Of a DNA stretch of 64,000 nt, positions 1 through 9,194 are shown piece by piece; the first letter of the stretch is position 1, and each line of letters starts with the position of its first letter. The position numbers were made by a program, and so were the translations under genes. Below the pieces are notes generated by a model. That model saw only the letters and a program-made list of their open reading frames with translations, was not told where the DNA came from and made no database searches. Origin of the DNA: Sinorhizobium sojae CCBAU 05684 (GTDB lineage Bacteria > Pseudomonadota > Alphaproteobacteria > Rhizobiales > Rhizobiaceae); assembly GCF_002288525.1 (NCBI RefSeq), contig NZ_CP023067.1:806001-870000 (forward strand). Direction: 5' to 3'.

Positions 1-286
1 AAAGCGCTTCGAGCACTTCCACCTCCGTGCGTTTCGCAGGCTTCTTGGGGTAGAGGTTGCCCTTGGTCTCTCGATCGATGAAGTGCATGATCGCGCGGCT
101 GTCGTAGATCGCCTGGCTCTCCGAGGTGACGAGGGTCGGAATCTTGCCGAGAGGATTATTGGTGACGAGTTCCGGCGGATTGGCGTTGGTATCCGTGAGG
201 ACGCTTTCCGCGGCCAGGCCGACGTGATGCGCCGCCATGCGGACCTTGTTCGAATAGGGGGAGGCGGGGGAATAGAATATCTTCAT
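1..286 (-). CDS. glutathione S-transferase family protein (partial, 3' end outside window)
   Basis: The reverse strand from ATG at 286 reads MKIFYSPASPYSNKVRMAAH, the start of a thioredoxin-fold GST N-terminal domain. It is followed by the family-typical NPLGKIPTLV cis-proline segment and an ESQAIYDSRAIMHFID stretch matching the glutathione gamma-glutamyl binding Glu/Ser site. About 95 residues are present; the C-terminal helical domain lies beyond base 1. GSTs conjugate or reduce substrates with glutathione in the cytoplasm; the substrate cannot be inferred. It lies 16 bp downstream of the RNase T2 gene on the same strand. Confidence 0.85.
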   Translation of the reverse strand, partial: MKIFYSPASPYSNKVRMAAHHVGLAAESVLTDTNANPPELVTNNPLGKIPTLVTSESQAIYDSRAIMHFIDRETKGNLYPKKPAKRTEVEVLEAL

Positions 287-302
287 GCGGCGACTTTCTG
301 TT

Positions 303-1010
303 TCATTGGGCGGGAGGCAGGACGACCACGCTTCTTCTGCAGGCGCGGCTATCCACTTCCGGGCAAGTCCTGAAGTTCAGCTCCTTGTCAAAGCAGATCC
401 TGATTTCGTCGAGAAGCCGGCCCTCGCAGGTAACGGCGATCGTCTGCGGTGTCATCCCCGGATTTCTCTCCACGAAAGCTGTTTCGATTGCCGCGATGGA
501 CAGGTTGCGCGATTGACTCGTGCTCAGGAGGTCCGGCGGGACGGCGAGCCTTTCGCGGGCGGCCCGTGTTGCGGCGAGATAATCGGCCTGATCAAGCCCG
601 GAGCAGGTGCCATGCTTGCGCCACTGATGGCCGATCAGGCCCATGGACGGGATGAGATCGAGATATTGCCGCCCCAGCACCTCGGGCACGCGCCGCGGCG
701 CCCAACTTGGGCAATTTTCCGGATAGCCGCTTTCGTATTGTGGCCACAGGCCATGAACGACGAGACCATGCCCGTCACCCTCTTCGCATTGATCCGTCTT
801 TCCCTTCGCGTCGTTGGCCTTGCACCAAGTCGGCGACCAGGAAAGCGACAACACGTAGAAATCAAATCCCGTGCCGACGGGAATTGCTGCCGCATTCGCT
901 GTGGGCGACGCCGCCCTGCCGCCGTCTTCGCCGCTACATCCCGCGATCGCCAACAGGGCGACGAACGCCGGTAAGAACCTTTCTGCCGCGATCAACGCAA
1001 CGAAGCGCAA
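303..1010 (-). CDS. ribonuclease T2 family protein, predicted lipoprotein
   Basis: 235 aa. An N-terminal hydrophobic segment ends in a lipobox (LAIAGC, Cys25), so the enzyme is probably a lipid-anchored periplasmic protein. Both RNase T2 catalytic motifs are present: HGLWPQY (CAS I, His86) and GHQWRKHGTCS (CAS II, His128 and His133). Family members cleave single-stranded RNA through 2',3'-cyclic phosphate intermediates, which fits nutrient scavenging from external RNA. The start overlaps the end of the upstream 147-aa gene by 19 bp, so the two are probably translationally coupled. Confidence 0.88.
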   Translation of the reverse strand: MRFVALIAAERFLPAFVALLAIAGCSGEDGGRAASPTANAAAIPVGTGFDFYVLSLSWSPTWCKANDAKGKTDQCEEGDGHGLVVHGLWPQYESGYPENCPSWAPRRVPEVLGRQYLDLIPSMGLIGHQWRKHGTCSGLDQADYLAATRAARERLAVPPDLLSTSQSRNLSIAAIETAFVERNPGMTPQTIAVTCEGRLLDEIRICFDKELNFRTCPEVDSRACRRSVVVLPPAQ

Positions 1011-1435
1011 TGGGCGCCGTAGACATACCAGGGATCAAGCCCCCCAATGCAGAACTCGACATTGGAACCGACGCCGGCAAAGCCCCATGGCCGCTCGATC
1101 ACGTACCACATCGGGCGGCGCACGCCGTCCGTCGTCACGGCCGTTCCGTAGCAATATTCGCGCTCTACCAGATGCGTGTAATCACGCGGCTCGTACCGCG
1201 TGAGGCCCATGTCGCGGATCTCGGAAATGGCGATGTTCGCGTGCAGATAATTCACTGCCTTGTAGTCGAAGCGCCGGGTAATGAAGCCGAGGACGGAGGG
1301 ATTGCCGCAAGCGCCGATATCGTAGGTCGGCTTGACGACGGGCGCCTCGGCATAATCGGCAGCCGCGGCGTGGCCGACTGCTCCGGCGGCGAGGGAAAGC
1401 GAGGTGAGAAGCATTGCGGCAAGCTTGCAGGTCAT
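992..1435 (-). CDS. small exported protein of unknown function, coupled to RNase T2
   Basis: 147 aa with a clear signal peptide (hydrophobic stretch ending GHAAAA, cleavage near residue 25). The mature part has four Cys (in GACGNP, REYCYG, VEFCIGG and GAHCAS), suggesting two periplasmic disulfides. No family is recognised. It is the first gene of a two-gene unit with the RNase T2 gene, whose start it overlaps. A role linked to secreted RNase activity, for example as partner or inhibitor, is only an inference from the overlap. Confidence 0.7.
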   Translation of the reverse strand: MTCKLAAMLLTSLSLAAGAVGHAAAADYAEAPVVKPTYDIGACGNPSVLGFITRRFDYKAVNYLHANIAISEIRDMGLTRYEPRDYTHLVEREYCYGTAVTTDGVRRPMWYVIERPWGFAGVGSNVEFCIGGLDPWYVYGAHCASLR

Positions 1436-1486
1436 GGCTACCTCCCTGAATCACCTGGAGAGATTGCGGCCAGCAGCTTGGCTCCG

Positions 1487-2356
1487 TCAAGCCCCTCGGT
1501 TGAGAGGCGCTTCCCCACGCAGCCAGAAGCAGCGTGCCGAAGCGAACCGATCCTGCCGCAGCTTCTCCTTCAGGTAAGGCAGCAGAATGTCGAGTTCGCC
1601 CTTGAGCGTGTAGGGCGGGTTGACGATGACTAGGCCTGATCCGGCAAGCCCCGTCGTGTCACGGTCGCTTCGGACGGAAAGCTCGGCGACAAGCATTTTC
1701 GGGATATCCAGCGCCTTCAGTGCCGCGTGAAGATCCTTGACCGGTGCCCCCTTCTTCAGCGGATACCAGAGGCAATAGATGCCTCCTGCGAAGCGGCGAT
1801 ATGCCTTGGCGAGGCCGTCGACCAGCCGCTCGTACTCGCCTTCGATCTCGAAGGGCGGATCGACGAGGACGAGACCGCGCTTCTCCTTCGGCGGCAGATG
1901 GGCGCCGAGCGCCAGCCAGCCGTCAAGCTGCGTCACCCGGCTTTGGAAGTCGCCCTCGAACAGACGGTGCAGCGTCTCGTAGTCCTCTGGATGAAGTTCC
2001 ATTGCCGAAAGTCGATCTTGCGGGCGAAAGAGCATGCGCACGAGCTTCGGCGAGCCCGGATAATGTGTGAGCCCGCCCTCCGGATTGAGGTCGCGCACAA
2101 CCGAGAGATAGGGCTCCAGAATGGCCGCGACCGGTAAAGGCAGGTCGGCATCGATCAGCCGTCCGATGCCCTCGCGCCATTCGCCCGTCTTTTGCGCTTC
2201 CTCGCTCGAAAGATCGTAGAGCCCGATGCCGGCATGGGTGTCGAGCACCCGGAAGGCTTTGTCCTTCTGCTTCAGATAGGTGACGAGCCGCGCCAGCACT
2301 GCGTGCTTCAGGACATCGGCGAAATTGCCAGCATGGTAGATGTGCCGATAGTTCAT
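1487..2356 (-). CDS. rlmJ: 23S rRNA (adenine2030-N6)-methyltransferase RlmJ
   Basis: 289 aa, close to the usual RlmJ length. The N-terminus MNYRHIYHAGNFADVLKH is diagnostic of the family (YhiR/ComJ). VLDTHAGIGLYDL is the SAM-binding motif I and LVDPPFE is the DPPF methyltransferase catalytic motif. The enzyme methylates A2030 of 23S rRNA. It is divergent from the molybdopterin oxidoreductase gene, with 68 bp between the starts. Confidence 0.93.
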   Translation of the reverse strand: MNYRHIYHAGNFADVLKHAVLARLVTYLKQKDKAFRVLDTHAGIGLYDLSSEEAQKTGEWREGIGRLIDADLPLPVAAILEPYLSVVRDLNPEGGLTHYPGSPKLVRMLFRPQDRLSAMELHPEDYETLHRLFEGDFQSRVTQLDGWLALGAHLPPKEKRGLVLVDPPFEIEGEYERLVDGLAKAYRRFAGGIYCLWYPLKKGAPVKDLHAALKALDIPKMLVAELSVRSDRDTTGLAGSGLVIVNPPYTLKGELDILLPYLKEKLRQDRFASARCFWLRGEAPLNRGA

Positions 2357-2424
2357 AAGAGTCGCCGATGGCTATGATCAATTGTTTCGATGAATGGCGA
2401 AAGTGGCTTTGAGCGCCAGGAACC

Positions 2425-4557
2425 ATGCCATATAGAAAAGCCATGACCGTAGCGACCCCTATCAAGCCAGAAAAATCCGTTGGCCATTCGGTATGTCCGC
2501 ATGACTGTCCCTCGGCCTGCGCGCTGGAGGTCGACCTGACCGCGGAGGGGCGGATCGGGCGGCTGCGCGGTGCCGCCGACAATAGCTATACGGCCGGCGT
2601 CATCTGCGCCAAGGTGGCGCGCTACAGCGAGCGTATCTACCATCCCGCCCGACTGATGGTGCCGCAGCGCCGCATCGGCGACAAGGGCGGGGGCAAATGG
2701 CAGGAGATGTCCTGGGAAGCCGCCCTCGACGAGATCGCCGACCGCTTCCTGAAGGCCGAGCAGAGGCACGGTGCGGAAGCGGTCTGGCCCTATTTCTATG
2801 CGGGCACCATGGGGCAGGTTCAGCGCGACTCGATCGAACGGCTGCGTCACGCGAAGCGCTACTCCGGCTTCTTCGGCTCGATCTGCACGAACATGGCCTG
2901 GACCGGTTTCACCATGGCGACCGGTGCCTTGCGCGGTCCCGACCCGCGTGAAATGGCGAAGTCCGATTGCGTGGTGATCTGGGGCACCAACGCGGTGGCG
3001 ACACAGGTCAATGTGATGACTCATGCCGTCAAGGCGCGCAAGGAGCGCGGCGCCCGGATCGTCGTCATCGACATCTACGACAACCCGACAATGAAGCAGG
3101 CCGATATGGGGCTGGTGCTCAAGCCCGGCACCGATGCCGCGCTCGCCTGCGCCGTCATGCACGTCGCCTTCCGTGACGGCTATGCCGATCGCGACTACAT
3201 GGCCAGGTTCGCCGACGATCCGGCGGGTCTCGAGGAGCACCTCAGGACGCGCGGGCCCGAATGGGCATCGGTCATTACCGGGCTGCCGGTCGAGGAAATC
3301 GAGGCCTTTGCGAAGCTCGTCGGCACGACGCAGAAGACGTATTTCCGCCTCGGCTACGGTTTCACCCGCCAGCGCAACGGCTCCGTCGCCATCCATGCGG
3401 CCGCCTCGGTCGCCACCGTGCTCGGCTCGTGGAAACACGAAGGCGGCGGTGCCTTCCATTCGAACAACGACATCTTCAAGATCGACAAGCGCGAACTCGT
3501 CGGCTCCGCGCTGCACGATCCCGACGTGCGCATGCTCGACCAGTCGCAGATCGGCCGCGTGCTGACGGGCGACGCAGAGGCGTTGCGCCACCGCGGGCCC
3601 GTGACGGCGATGCTCATTCAGAACACCAATCCGGTGAACGTCGCGCCGGAGCAGCGGCTGGTGAAGCGAGGCTTCCTGCGTGACGACCTGTTTGTCGCCG
3701 TGCACGAGCAGTTCATGACCGATACGGCGCAAGTCGCCGACATCGTCCTGCCGGCCACGATGTTCCTGGAGCACGACGATCTCTATCGCGGCGGCGGTCA
3801 CCAGCACATCCTGATCGGCCCGAAGCTCGTCGAGCCGCCGCCGACGGTGCGCACGAACCTCTTCGTCATCGAGGAACTGGCAACGCGTCTCGGCGTCGCC
3901 GATCTCCCCGGCTTCGGCCTGACGGAGCGGCAGCATATCGACCGGTTGCTCGCCAATTACGGCATCGGCCACGAGGAGATGAAAGAGAGGAAATGGCTCG
4001 ATTGCCAGCCGGCCTTCGAGACCGCGCATTTCCTGAACGGCTTCGGGCATCCGGACGGCAAGTTCCGCTTCAGGGCTGACTGGACCGGCACACCCGCCCC
4101 GAACCGGCCGCCAAAATCGATGGGCTCCCAAGGGCCGTACACTGAGCTGCCGCAATTCCCGGATCACGTGGAACTGATCGAAGTCGCCGACGAGCGCCAT
4201 CCTTTCCGGCTTGCGACCTCGCCGGCGCGCTCCTTCCTGAACTCGACCTTCGCCGAAACGCCGTCCTCGATCGCCAAGGAAGGGCGACCGGAGGTCATGA
4301 TCCATGCGGAGGACGCGGCCGGACTCGGCATTGCCGACGGCGACGTCGTCTGTCTTGGCAACGAGCGCGGCGAAATCCGCCTGCACGCCAGGATCGGCGG
4401 CGGCGCCCGCCGTGGCGTCCTCGTCGCCGAGGGGCTCTGGCCGAACGGCGCCCATCTCGACGGCGAGGGAATCAACGTGCTGACCGGCGCCGACGCGGTC
4501 GCGCCCTATGGCGGCGCGGCCTTCCACGACAATCGAGTCTGGTTGCGCCGAGCCTGA
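2425..4557 (+). CDS. molybdopterin-dependent oxidoreductase (DMSO reductase superfamily)
   Basis: 710 aa. The N-terminus holds a 4Fe-4S ligand set (Cys24, Cys28 and Cys32 in CPHDCPSAC, plus Cys61), followed by the Mo-bisMGD domain and a C-terminal molydopterin dinucleotide-binding domain from about residue 590. There is no Tat signal, so it is probably cytoplasmic. The substrate cannot be assigned; it resembles the unspecified FdhF-like oxidoreductases of rhizobia rather than formate dehydrogenase or nitrate reductase. An alternative ATG at 2443 (MTVATPIKPE) is equally plausible. The NUDIX gene follows 45 bp downstream. Confidence 0.85.
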   Translation: MPYRKAMTVATPIKPEKSVGHSVCPHDCPSACALEVDLTAEGRIGRLRGAADNSYTAGVICAKVARYSERIYHPARLMVPQRRIGDKGGGKWQEMSWEAALDEIADRFLKAEQRHGAEAVWPYFYAGTMGQVQRDSIERLRHAKRYSGFFGSICTNMAWTGFTMATGALRGPDPREMAKSDCVVIWGTNAVATQVNVMTHAVKARKERGARIVVIDIYDNPTMKQADMGLVLKPGTDAALACAVMHVAFRDGYADRDYMARFADDPAGLEEHLRTRGPEWASVITGLPVEEIEAFAKLVGTTQKTYFRLGYGFTRQRNGSVAIHAAASVATVLGSWKHEGGGAFHSNNDIFKIDKRELVGSALHDPDVRMLDQSQIGRVLTGDAEALRHRGPVTAMLIQNTNPVNVAPEQRLVKRGFLRDDLFVAVHEQFMTDTAQVADIVLPATMFLEHDDLYRGGGHQHILIGPKLVEPPPTVRTNLFVIEELATRLGVADLPGFGLTERQHIDRLLANYGIGHEEMKERKWLDCQPAFETAHFLNGFGHPDGKFRFRADWTGTPAPNRPPKSMGSQGPYTELPQFPDHVELIEVADERHPFRLATSPARSFLNSTFAETPSSIAKEGRPEVMIHAEDAAGLGIADGDVVCLGNERGEIRLHARIGGGARRGVLVAEGLWPNGAHLDGEGINVLTGADAVAPYGGAAFHDNRVWLRRA

Positions 4558-4602
4558 ACACTTCCCAGACATAGGCTTCGCTTTCTCAAACAAGGACTGG
4601 CC

Positions 4603-5199
4603 ATGAAGGAACATTCCGACTCACGCGTCCGGATCATCGACCGGCGGCCGCTCTGGAACGGCTTCATCAGCCTCGAGCAGGTCACGCTTGAGCAGCAGAT
4701 GTCCAATGGGACCACCGCGCGTCTCGTGCGCGAGGTGCACGACCACGGCCGCGCGGCGACAATCCTGCTTTTCGACCCGGTGCGGCAGGTGGTCGTGCTC
4801 GTGCGCCAGCTCCGGATTCCGGTGTTCATGCAGGGTGAGCCGGCCTACCTGATCGAGACGCCGGCGGGTCTTCTCGATGGCGAGGCGCCGGAGGTGGCGA
4901 TCTGCCGCGAGGCTATGGAGGAAACCGGTTACCACATCGAAAGCGCCATGCACCTCTTCGACGCCTATATGAGTCCCGGCTCGATAACCGAGCGGACGAG
5001 TTTCTTCCTCGGCCATATCGACACCTCCAAGAAGGTGGCAGCGGGCGGCGGGCTTGCCCATGAGGGCGAGGACATCGAGGTTTTGGAAATCCCCTTCGAA
5101 GAGGCGATCCGGATGGTCGGCACCGGCGAGATCTGCGACGCCAAGACCATCATGCTGGTGCAATGGGCGATGCTGAACCGCGCTTTCCTGTCGGAATGA
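4603..5199 (+). CDS. NUDIX hydrolase, NudK/ADP-sugar pyrophosphatase type
   Basis: 198 aa. The NUDIX box is at residues 89-110, with the core REAMEETGY binding the divalent metal. The flanking VRQLRIPV and MSPGSITERT segments are typical of the GDP-mannose/ADP-ribose pyrophosphatase (NudK) subgroup. It probably hydrolyses a nucleotide-sugar diphosphate in the cytoplasm. It is convergent with purN. Confidence 0.85.
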   Translation: MKEHSDSRVRIIDRRPLWNGFISLEQVTLEQQMSNGTTARLVREVHDHGRAATILLFDPVRQVVVLVRQLRIPVFMQGEPAYLIETPAGLLDGEAPEVAICREAMEETGYHIESAMHLFDAYMSPGSITERTSFFLGHIDTSKKVAAGGGLAHEGEDIEVLEIPFEEAIRMVGTGEICDAKTIMLVQWAMLNRAFLSE

Positions 5200-5253
5200 A
5201 CGCCTGAAGAGCATCCCTTGCGGCAGGACAGAGTGGGGCGCGGCGCTATCGTA

Positions 5254-5916
5254 CTAAACGGCGGGAGAAATTAGCGCTCCCATTTCTTCGCTAAGGGCAT
5301 GGCTGACGGCGCAGCCATTCTTCATCTCGACCTTGCCCTCCGCAACCAGCCTCAAGGCCAGCGGATAGATCTTGTGCTCGACGGTCAGGATGCGGGCGGC
5401 AAGGGTCTCGGGCGTGTCGCCGGCGAGGACCGGAACGGCGGCCTGGGCGATGATCGGGCCGTCATCCATGCCCTCGGTCACGAAATGGACCGTGCAGCCC
5501 GCAATCTTCATGCCCGCGTCGATCGCGCGCTGGTGCGTGTGGAGCCCCGGGAAGAGCGGCAGGAGCGAGGGATGGATGTTGAGGATCCTGCCCTCGTGGC
5601 GATGGATGAAGGCCTCGGAGAGCAGCCGCATGTAGCCGGCAAGGCAGATGACGTCCGGCTGCAGCCGGTCGAGTTCGGCAAGGATCGCCGCCTCATGTGC
5701 TTCCTTGCTGGCAAAATCCTTGCGGACGAAGGAGGAGGTCGGGATGCCGAGCGCCGCCGCCTTGGCGAGGCCGCCGGCCTCCACCTTGTCCGAGATGACG
5801 GCGATGATCTCGGCAGGGAAATCTGGCTCGGCAGCGGCCTTTGCCAGCGACAGCATGTTCGACCCCCCGCCGGAGATGAAGACGACAACCCTTTTCCTGG
5901 CTGCGGATGGGCTCAT
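5254..5916 (-). CDS. purN: phosphoribosylglycinamide formyltransferase PurN
   Basis: 220 aa. The ATG at 5916 overlaps the purM stop (ATGA), and the protein begins [20 protein letters not shown], which carries the glycine-rich phosphate-binding loop. Catalytic residues are visible as Asn and His in LNIHPSLLP and Asp in EGMDDGPII. It transfers the formyl group of 10-formyl-THF to GAR, the third step of purine synthesis. The reading frame stays open upstream into purM, but the coupled ATG is the convincing start. Confidence 0.95.
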   Translation of the reverse strand: MSPSAARKRVVVFISGGGSNMLSLAKAAAEPDFPAEIIAVISDKVEAGGLAKAAALGIPTSSFVRKDFASKEAHEAAILAELDRLQPDVICLAGYMRLLSEAFIHRHEGRILNIHPSLLPLFPGLHTHQRAIDAGMKIAGCTVHFVTEGMDDGPIIAQAAVPVLAGDTPETLAARILTVEHKIYPLALRLVAEGKVEMKNGCAVSHALSEEMGALISPAV

Positions 5917-6983
5917 AGGGCGAGGCTGCCCTTGTAGATCGTGCCGGCGGCGTCTTCCTCGCGCGCGACCATGCGGCCGAGCGTGAAGACCGTTTCGCCC
6001 TCGCCGGCGAGCACTGCCGCGACGCGGTCTGCCTCCGCGGACGGCACCACGGCGATCATGCCGACGCCGCAATTGAAGGTGCGCAGCATCTCGTTGGCGG
6101 CGACGCCGCCGGTCCTGGCGAGCCAGGAGAAGACGGCCGGCGGCTTGATGGCGCCGAGGTCGATCTCCGCGGCAAGATGCTTCGGCAGCACGCGCGGGAT
6201 GTTTTCCGGAAAACCGCCGCCGGTGATGTGGGCGAGCGCCTTGATCGCTCCGGTCTCGCGGATTGCCTTCAAGAGCGGCTTCACATAGATGCGGGTGGGC
6301 GTCATCAGGAGGTCGGCGAGCGTACCCTCGCCAAAGGGCGCCGGCGCGTCCCAGCCGAGGCCGGACAGTGTGACGATCTTGCGCACCAGCGAATAGCCGT
6401 TCGAATGCACGCCGGAGGAGGCGAGCCCGAGGATCACGTCGCCTTCGGCGATATCACCGGCCGGAAGCAGCTGCCCGCGTTCGGCAGCCCCCACGGCGAA
6501 GCCGGCAAGGTCGTAGTCGCCGCCGGAATACATGCCCGGCATCTCGGCCGTTTCCCCGCCGATCAGCGCGCAGCCCGCTTCGCGGCAGCCGGCGGCAATG
6601 CCGGCGACGATCGCCGCGCCCTGGTCCGGATCGAGCTTTCCGGTGGCGAAATAGTCGAGGAAGAACAGGGGTTCCGCACCCTGCACGACGAGGTCGTTGA
6701 CGCACATGGCCACGAGGTCGATGCCGACCGTATCGTGCTTGTCGGCGTCGATGGCGATCTTGAGCTTGGTGCCGACCCCATCATTGGCCGCCACCAGGAC
6801 CGGATCGCTGAAACCCGCGGCCTTTAGGTCGAAAAGCCCGCCGAAACCGCCGATCTCGCCATCGGCGCCCGGACGTCGGGTCGAGCGCACATGCGGCTTG
6901 ATCTTCTCGACCATCAGGTTGCCGGCATCGATATCCACACCCGCGTCGCTATAGGTGAGGCCGTTCTTGCCCGACTGGCTCAT
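5913..6983 (-). CDS. purM: phosphoribosylformylglycinamidine cyclo-ligase PurM
   Basis: 356 aa, the standard length. It starts [20 protein letters not shown]; the DAGV segment and the following GGFGGLFDL and NDGVGTKLK motifs are the PurM signature for FGAM and ATP binding. It converts FGAM to AIR. The start at 6983 is preceded by a GGAG ribosome-binding site, and in-frame upstream ORF sequence is RIME-derived. The order purM-purN with ATGA coupling is common in Proteobacteria. Confidence 0.96.
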   Translation of the reverse strand: MSQSGKNGLTYSDAGVDIDAGNLMVEKIKPHVRSTRRPGADGEIGGFGGLFDLKAAGFSDPVLVAANDGVGTKLKIAIDADKHDTVGIDLVAMCVNDLVVQGAEPLFFLDYFATGKLDPDQGAAIVAGIAAGCREAGCALIGGETAEMPGMYSGGDYDLAGFAVGAAERGQLLPAGDIAEGDVILGLASSGVHSNGYSLVRKIVTLSGLGWDAPAPFGEGTLADLLMTPTRIYVKPLLKAIRETGAIKALAHITGGGFPENIPRVLPKHLAAEIDLGAIKPPAVFSWLARTGGVAANEMLRTFNCGVGMIAVVPSAEADRVAAVLAGEGETVFTLGRMVAREEDAAGTIYKGSLAL

Positions 6984-7141
6984 GCTCGTTCTCCAAGGCT
7001 CGTCGTATTTGCGGATGCGATTGGCACGGTCGGCCGGGGAGTGCAAGCGCGCATGCCGGCGGGCGCGCTGTTTTTTCACCTTTTTGCCGATGGGCAGCGT
7101 CAATGACCGGCCCGGCGGGTGAAGTTCCGGCGTTCTGGCCC

Positions 7142-7241
7142 ACAGCGCCGCCGTCTCATCAGACGCGCAAAGATCGCTGCAGGGCTTTGAATTGCTGCAT
7201 GTCTTCTCAAATCGAGGGCGATATAACGAGACATGCAGTAG
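7142..7241 (+). repeat. RIME-like mosaic palindrome, modules A+B
   Basis: Within the 330-bp gap between purM and the permease gene. Module A (acagcgccg, then a degenerate left arm and AGACGCGC right arm) is followed by module B, a hairpin with outer arms CTGCATGTCT and AGACATGCAG (7195-7238). The same two-module arrangement recurs at 27961-28054. The family is the rhizobial intergenic mosaic element type. Nothing else is recognised in this gap. Confidence 0.8.
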
Positions 7242-7313
7242 CCGGGCTTGACCTCGGCGCGCGCAGGACCCTATCTCGTCCACATGGATGCACGGGCCGG
7301 GGCAGGAAGTGAC

Positions 7314-8435
7314 ATGAGCAATCGGGTGAGCGGTTTGGGACTTCGGCGCCAGATCTTTTTCTGGATGCTCGTTCTTGCCACTTTCATCCTGTTCCTGATG
7401 GTCTTCAGCTCGATCCTGCTGCCGTTCCTCGCCGGCATGGCGCTTGCATATTTCCTCGACCCCGTCGCGGATCGACTGGAGCGCCTGGGCCTCAGCCGTC
7501 TGATGGCGACGATCGTCATTCTCGCCACCTTCATCGTCATCTTCGCGCTGTCCCTAGTGATCATCATTCCGCTGGTCTTCTCGCAGGCCGCTGATTTCAT
7601 CCAGAAGATGCCCGGCTACATCACCAGGCTGCAGGCGTTCCTGACCGACTCGCAGGCGATGCTGCTGCCGGACTGGCTCGGCGACGAGATGACGGCCATA
7701 AAGCAGAATTCGGCCAAACTGCTGGAGCAGGGGGCAAGCTTTCTCGGCACGCTGTTCCAGCAGATCTGGAACTCGGGCATGGCACTTCTGGACATCTTGT
7801 CGCTGTTCATCATCACGCCGGTCGTTGCCTTCTACCTGCTGCTCGACTGGGACCGGATGATCGAGACCGTGGATAGCTGGATACCGCGCGATCACGTCGA
7901 GGTAGTCCGCCAGATCGCCCGGGACATGAACGCCACCATTGCCGGCTTCGTTCGCGGGCAGGGCTCGCTCTGTATCATTCTCGGTCTCTATTATGCCATC
8001 GGCCTGTCGCTCGTCGGCCTCAACTTCGGACTGCTGATCGGGCTCTTTGCCGGCATGATCAGCTTCATCCCCTATGTCGGCTCGCTGGTCGGCCTTGTCC
8101 TGGCGGCCGGCGTCGCCATCGTCCAGTTCTGGCCGGAATATTTCTGGATCGTGCTCGTCCTCGTCATCTTCTTCAGCGGCCAATTCCTTGAAGGTAACGT
8201 TCTCCAGCCGAAGTTGGTCGGCAAAAGCGTCGGTCTCCATCCGGTCTGGCTGATGTTCGCGCTGCTTGCCTTCGGCGCGCTGTTCGGCTTCGTCGGCCTA
8301 CTGGTGGCGGTGCCGGCCGCAGCCGCGATCGGCGTCCTTGTTCGCTTCGGCATCCAGCGATACCTTGAAAGCGACCTTTATCACGGGCATAGGACAGCCG
8401 CGAACCAGCCGTCGAAGGGCGAGGAGCCCCGCTGA
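7314..8435 (+). CDS. AI-2E family transporter / PerM-type permease
   Basis: 373 aa from ATG 7314, chosen because AGGAAG lies 5-10 bp upstream; an in-frame ATG at 7284 would add ten residues. Several TM helices are visible, including an N-terminal pair, a broad amphipathic middle region, and the conserved C-terminal stretch [18 protein letters not shown] ... [19 protein letters not shown] typical of UPF0118/PerM. The substrate is unknown. It lies 21 bp upstream of hdaA, an arrangement usual in Rhizobiales. Confidence 0.87.
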   Translation: MSNRVSGLGLRRQIFFWMLVLATFILFLMVFSSILLPFLAGMALAYFLDPVADRLERLGLSRLMATIVILATFIVIFALSLVIIIPLVFSQAADFIQKMPGYITRLQAFLTDSQAMLLPDWLGDEMTAIKQNSAKLLEQGASFLGTLFQQIWNSGMALLDILSLFIITPVVAFYLLLDWDRMIETVDSWIPRDHVEVVRQIARDMNATIAGFVRGQGSLCIILGLYYAIGLSLVGLNFGLLIGLFAGMISFIPYVGSLVGLVLAAGVAIVQFWPEYFWIVLVLVIFFSGQFLEGNVLQPKLVGKSVGLHPVWLMFALLAFGALFGFVGLLVAVPAAAAIGVLVRFGIQRYLESDLYHGHRTAANQPSKGEEPR

Positions 8436-8456
8436 CGGAATTGTCCAGAGCAAAGC

Positions 8457-9146
8457 ATGACAAGAAGTCCGTACGAACAACTGCCGCTCGTCTTCAGGCA
8501 TGATCCGGCTACGGGCAGAGAGGATCTGCTCGTTTCCGACCGCTTGAGCGCGGCCATTGCCATCGTCGACCTCTGGCCCGACTGGCCGTCGCCTGTCGTC
8601 ATCATCGCCGGACCGGTCGGTTCCGGTAAATCGCATCTCGCCAGCATCTGGCGGGAGAAGACGGGTGCCGAGTCGATCCACCCGATTGCGGGCTCGAACG
8701 CCTCCGACATTGCCGCCGCAAAGCCCGTCCTCTTCGAGGATGTCGATCGGCAGGGTTTCGACGATACGGCGCTTTTCCATGTCATCAACAGCGTGCGCCA
8801 GAACGGCACGGCCCTGTTGATGACCTCGAGGCTGTGGCCCATGTCCTGGCCGGTGACGCTTCCGGATCTGCGGTCCCGGCTCAGGGCCGCCACGGTTGTC
8901 GAGATCGGCGAGCCGGACGACGAACTCTTGACTCAGGTGCTTTTCAAGCTCTTTGCCGATCGCCAGCTTCTCGTCGACGAGCGCCTCGTCGCCTATATCG
9001 TCAATCGGATGGAGCGCTCGCTGGAGGCGGCGCAGATCGTCGTCGAGCGGCTGGACCATTTGGCGCTCGCGCGCGGTACGCGGCTTACGCGCGCGCTCGC
9101 GGCGGAAGTCTTGGATGAACTGGCAAATGCCCGTTGCGTCGATTGA
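8457..9146 (+). CDS. hdaA: HdaA, DnaA-related regulator of replication initiation
   Basis: 229 aa. It is a DnaA-like AAA+ protein with a Walker A motif GPVGSGKS (residues 52-59), a degenerate Walker B (VLFEDVD) and no DnaA domain IV DNA-binding helices. In Caulobacter, HdaA bound to the sliding clamp stimulates ATP hydrolysis by DnaA and prevents re-initiation. The N-terminal QLPLVF is a good clamp-binding motif (consensus QLxLF). The position between perM and ppk matches other rhizobia. Confidence 0.88.
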   Translation: MTRSPYEQLPLVFRHDPATGREDLLVSDRLSAAIAIVDLWPDWPSPVVIIAGPVGSGKSHLASIWREKTGAESIHPIAGSNASDIAAAKPVLFEDVDRQGFDDTALFHVINSVRQNGTALLMTSRLWPMSWPVTLPDLRSRLRAATVVEIGEPDDELLTQVLFKLFADRQLLVDERLVAYIVNRMERSLEAAQIVVERLDHLALARGTRLTRALAAEVLDELANARCVD

Positions 9147-9175
9147 CTGTCACAGTTCCGTCGTCAAACTGAGAT
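9147..9175 (+). promoter_or_regulatory. candidate Pho box upstream of ppk
   Basis: Immediately after the hdaA stop there are three heptamers on an 11-bp period: CTGTCAC (9147-9153), CCGTCGT (9158-9164) and CTGAGAT (9169-9175). Against the PhoB heptamer CTGTCAT they match at 6, 5 and 5 of 7 positions. The ppk start codon follows 19 bp later. PhoB control of ppk is known in several bacteria, so a phosphate-starvation promoter is likely, but no -10 was clearly identified. Confidence 0.5.
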
Positions 9176-9194
9176 AGCTCGTTCAACCGGAGCA

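Noticed and set aside
2353-4614. 753-aa open frame on the minus strand opposite the molybdopterin oxidoreductase gene
   Set aside because: It is the antisense shadow of a clear oxidoreductase gene; composition is Arg/Gly/His-rich with no recognisable domain and no ribosome-binding site.
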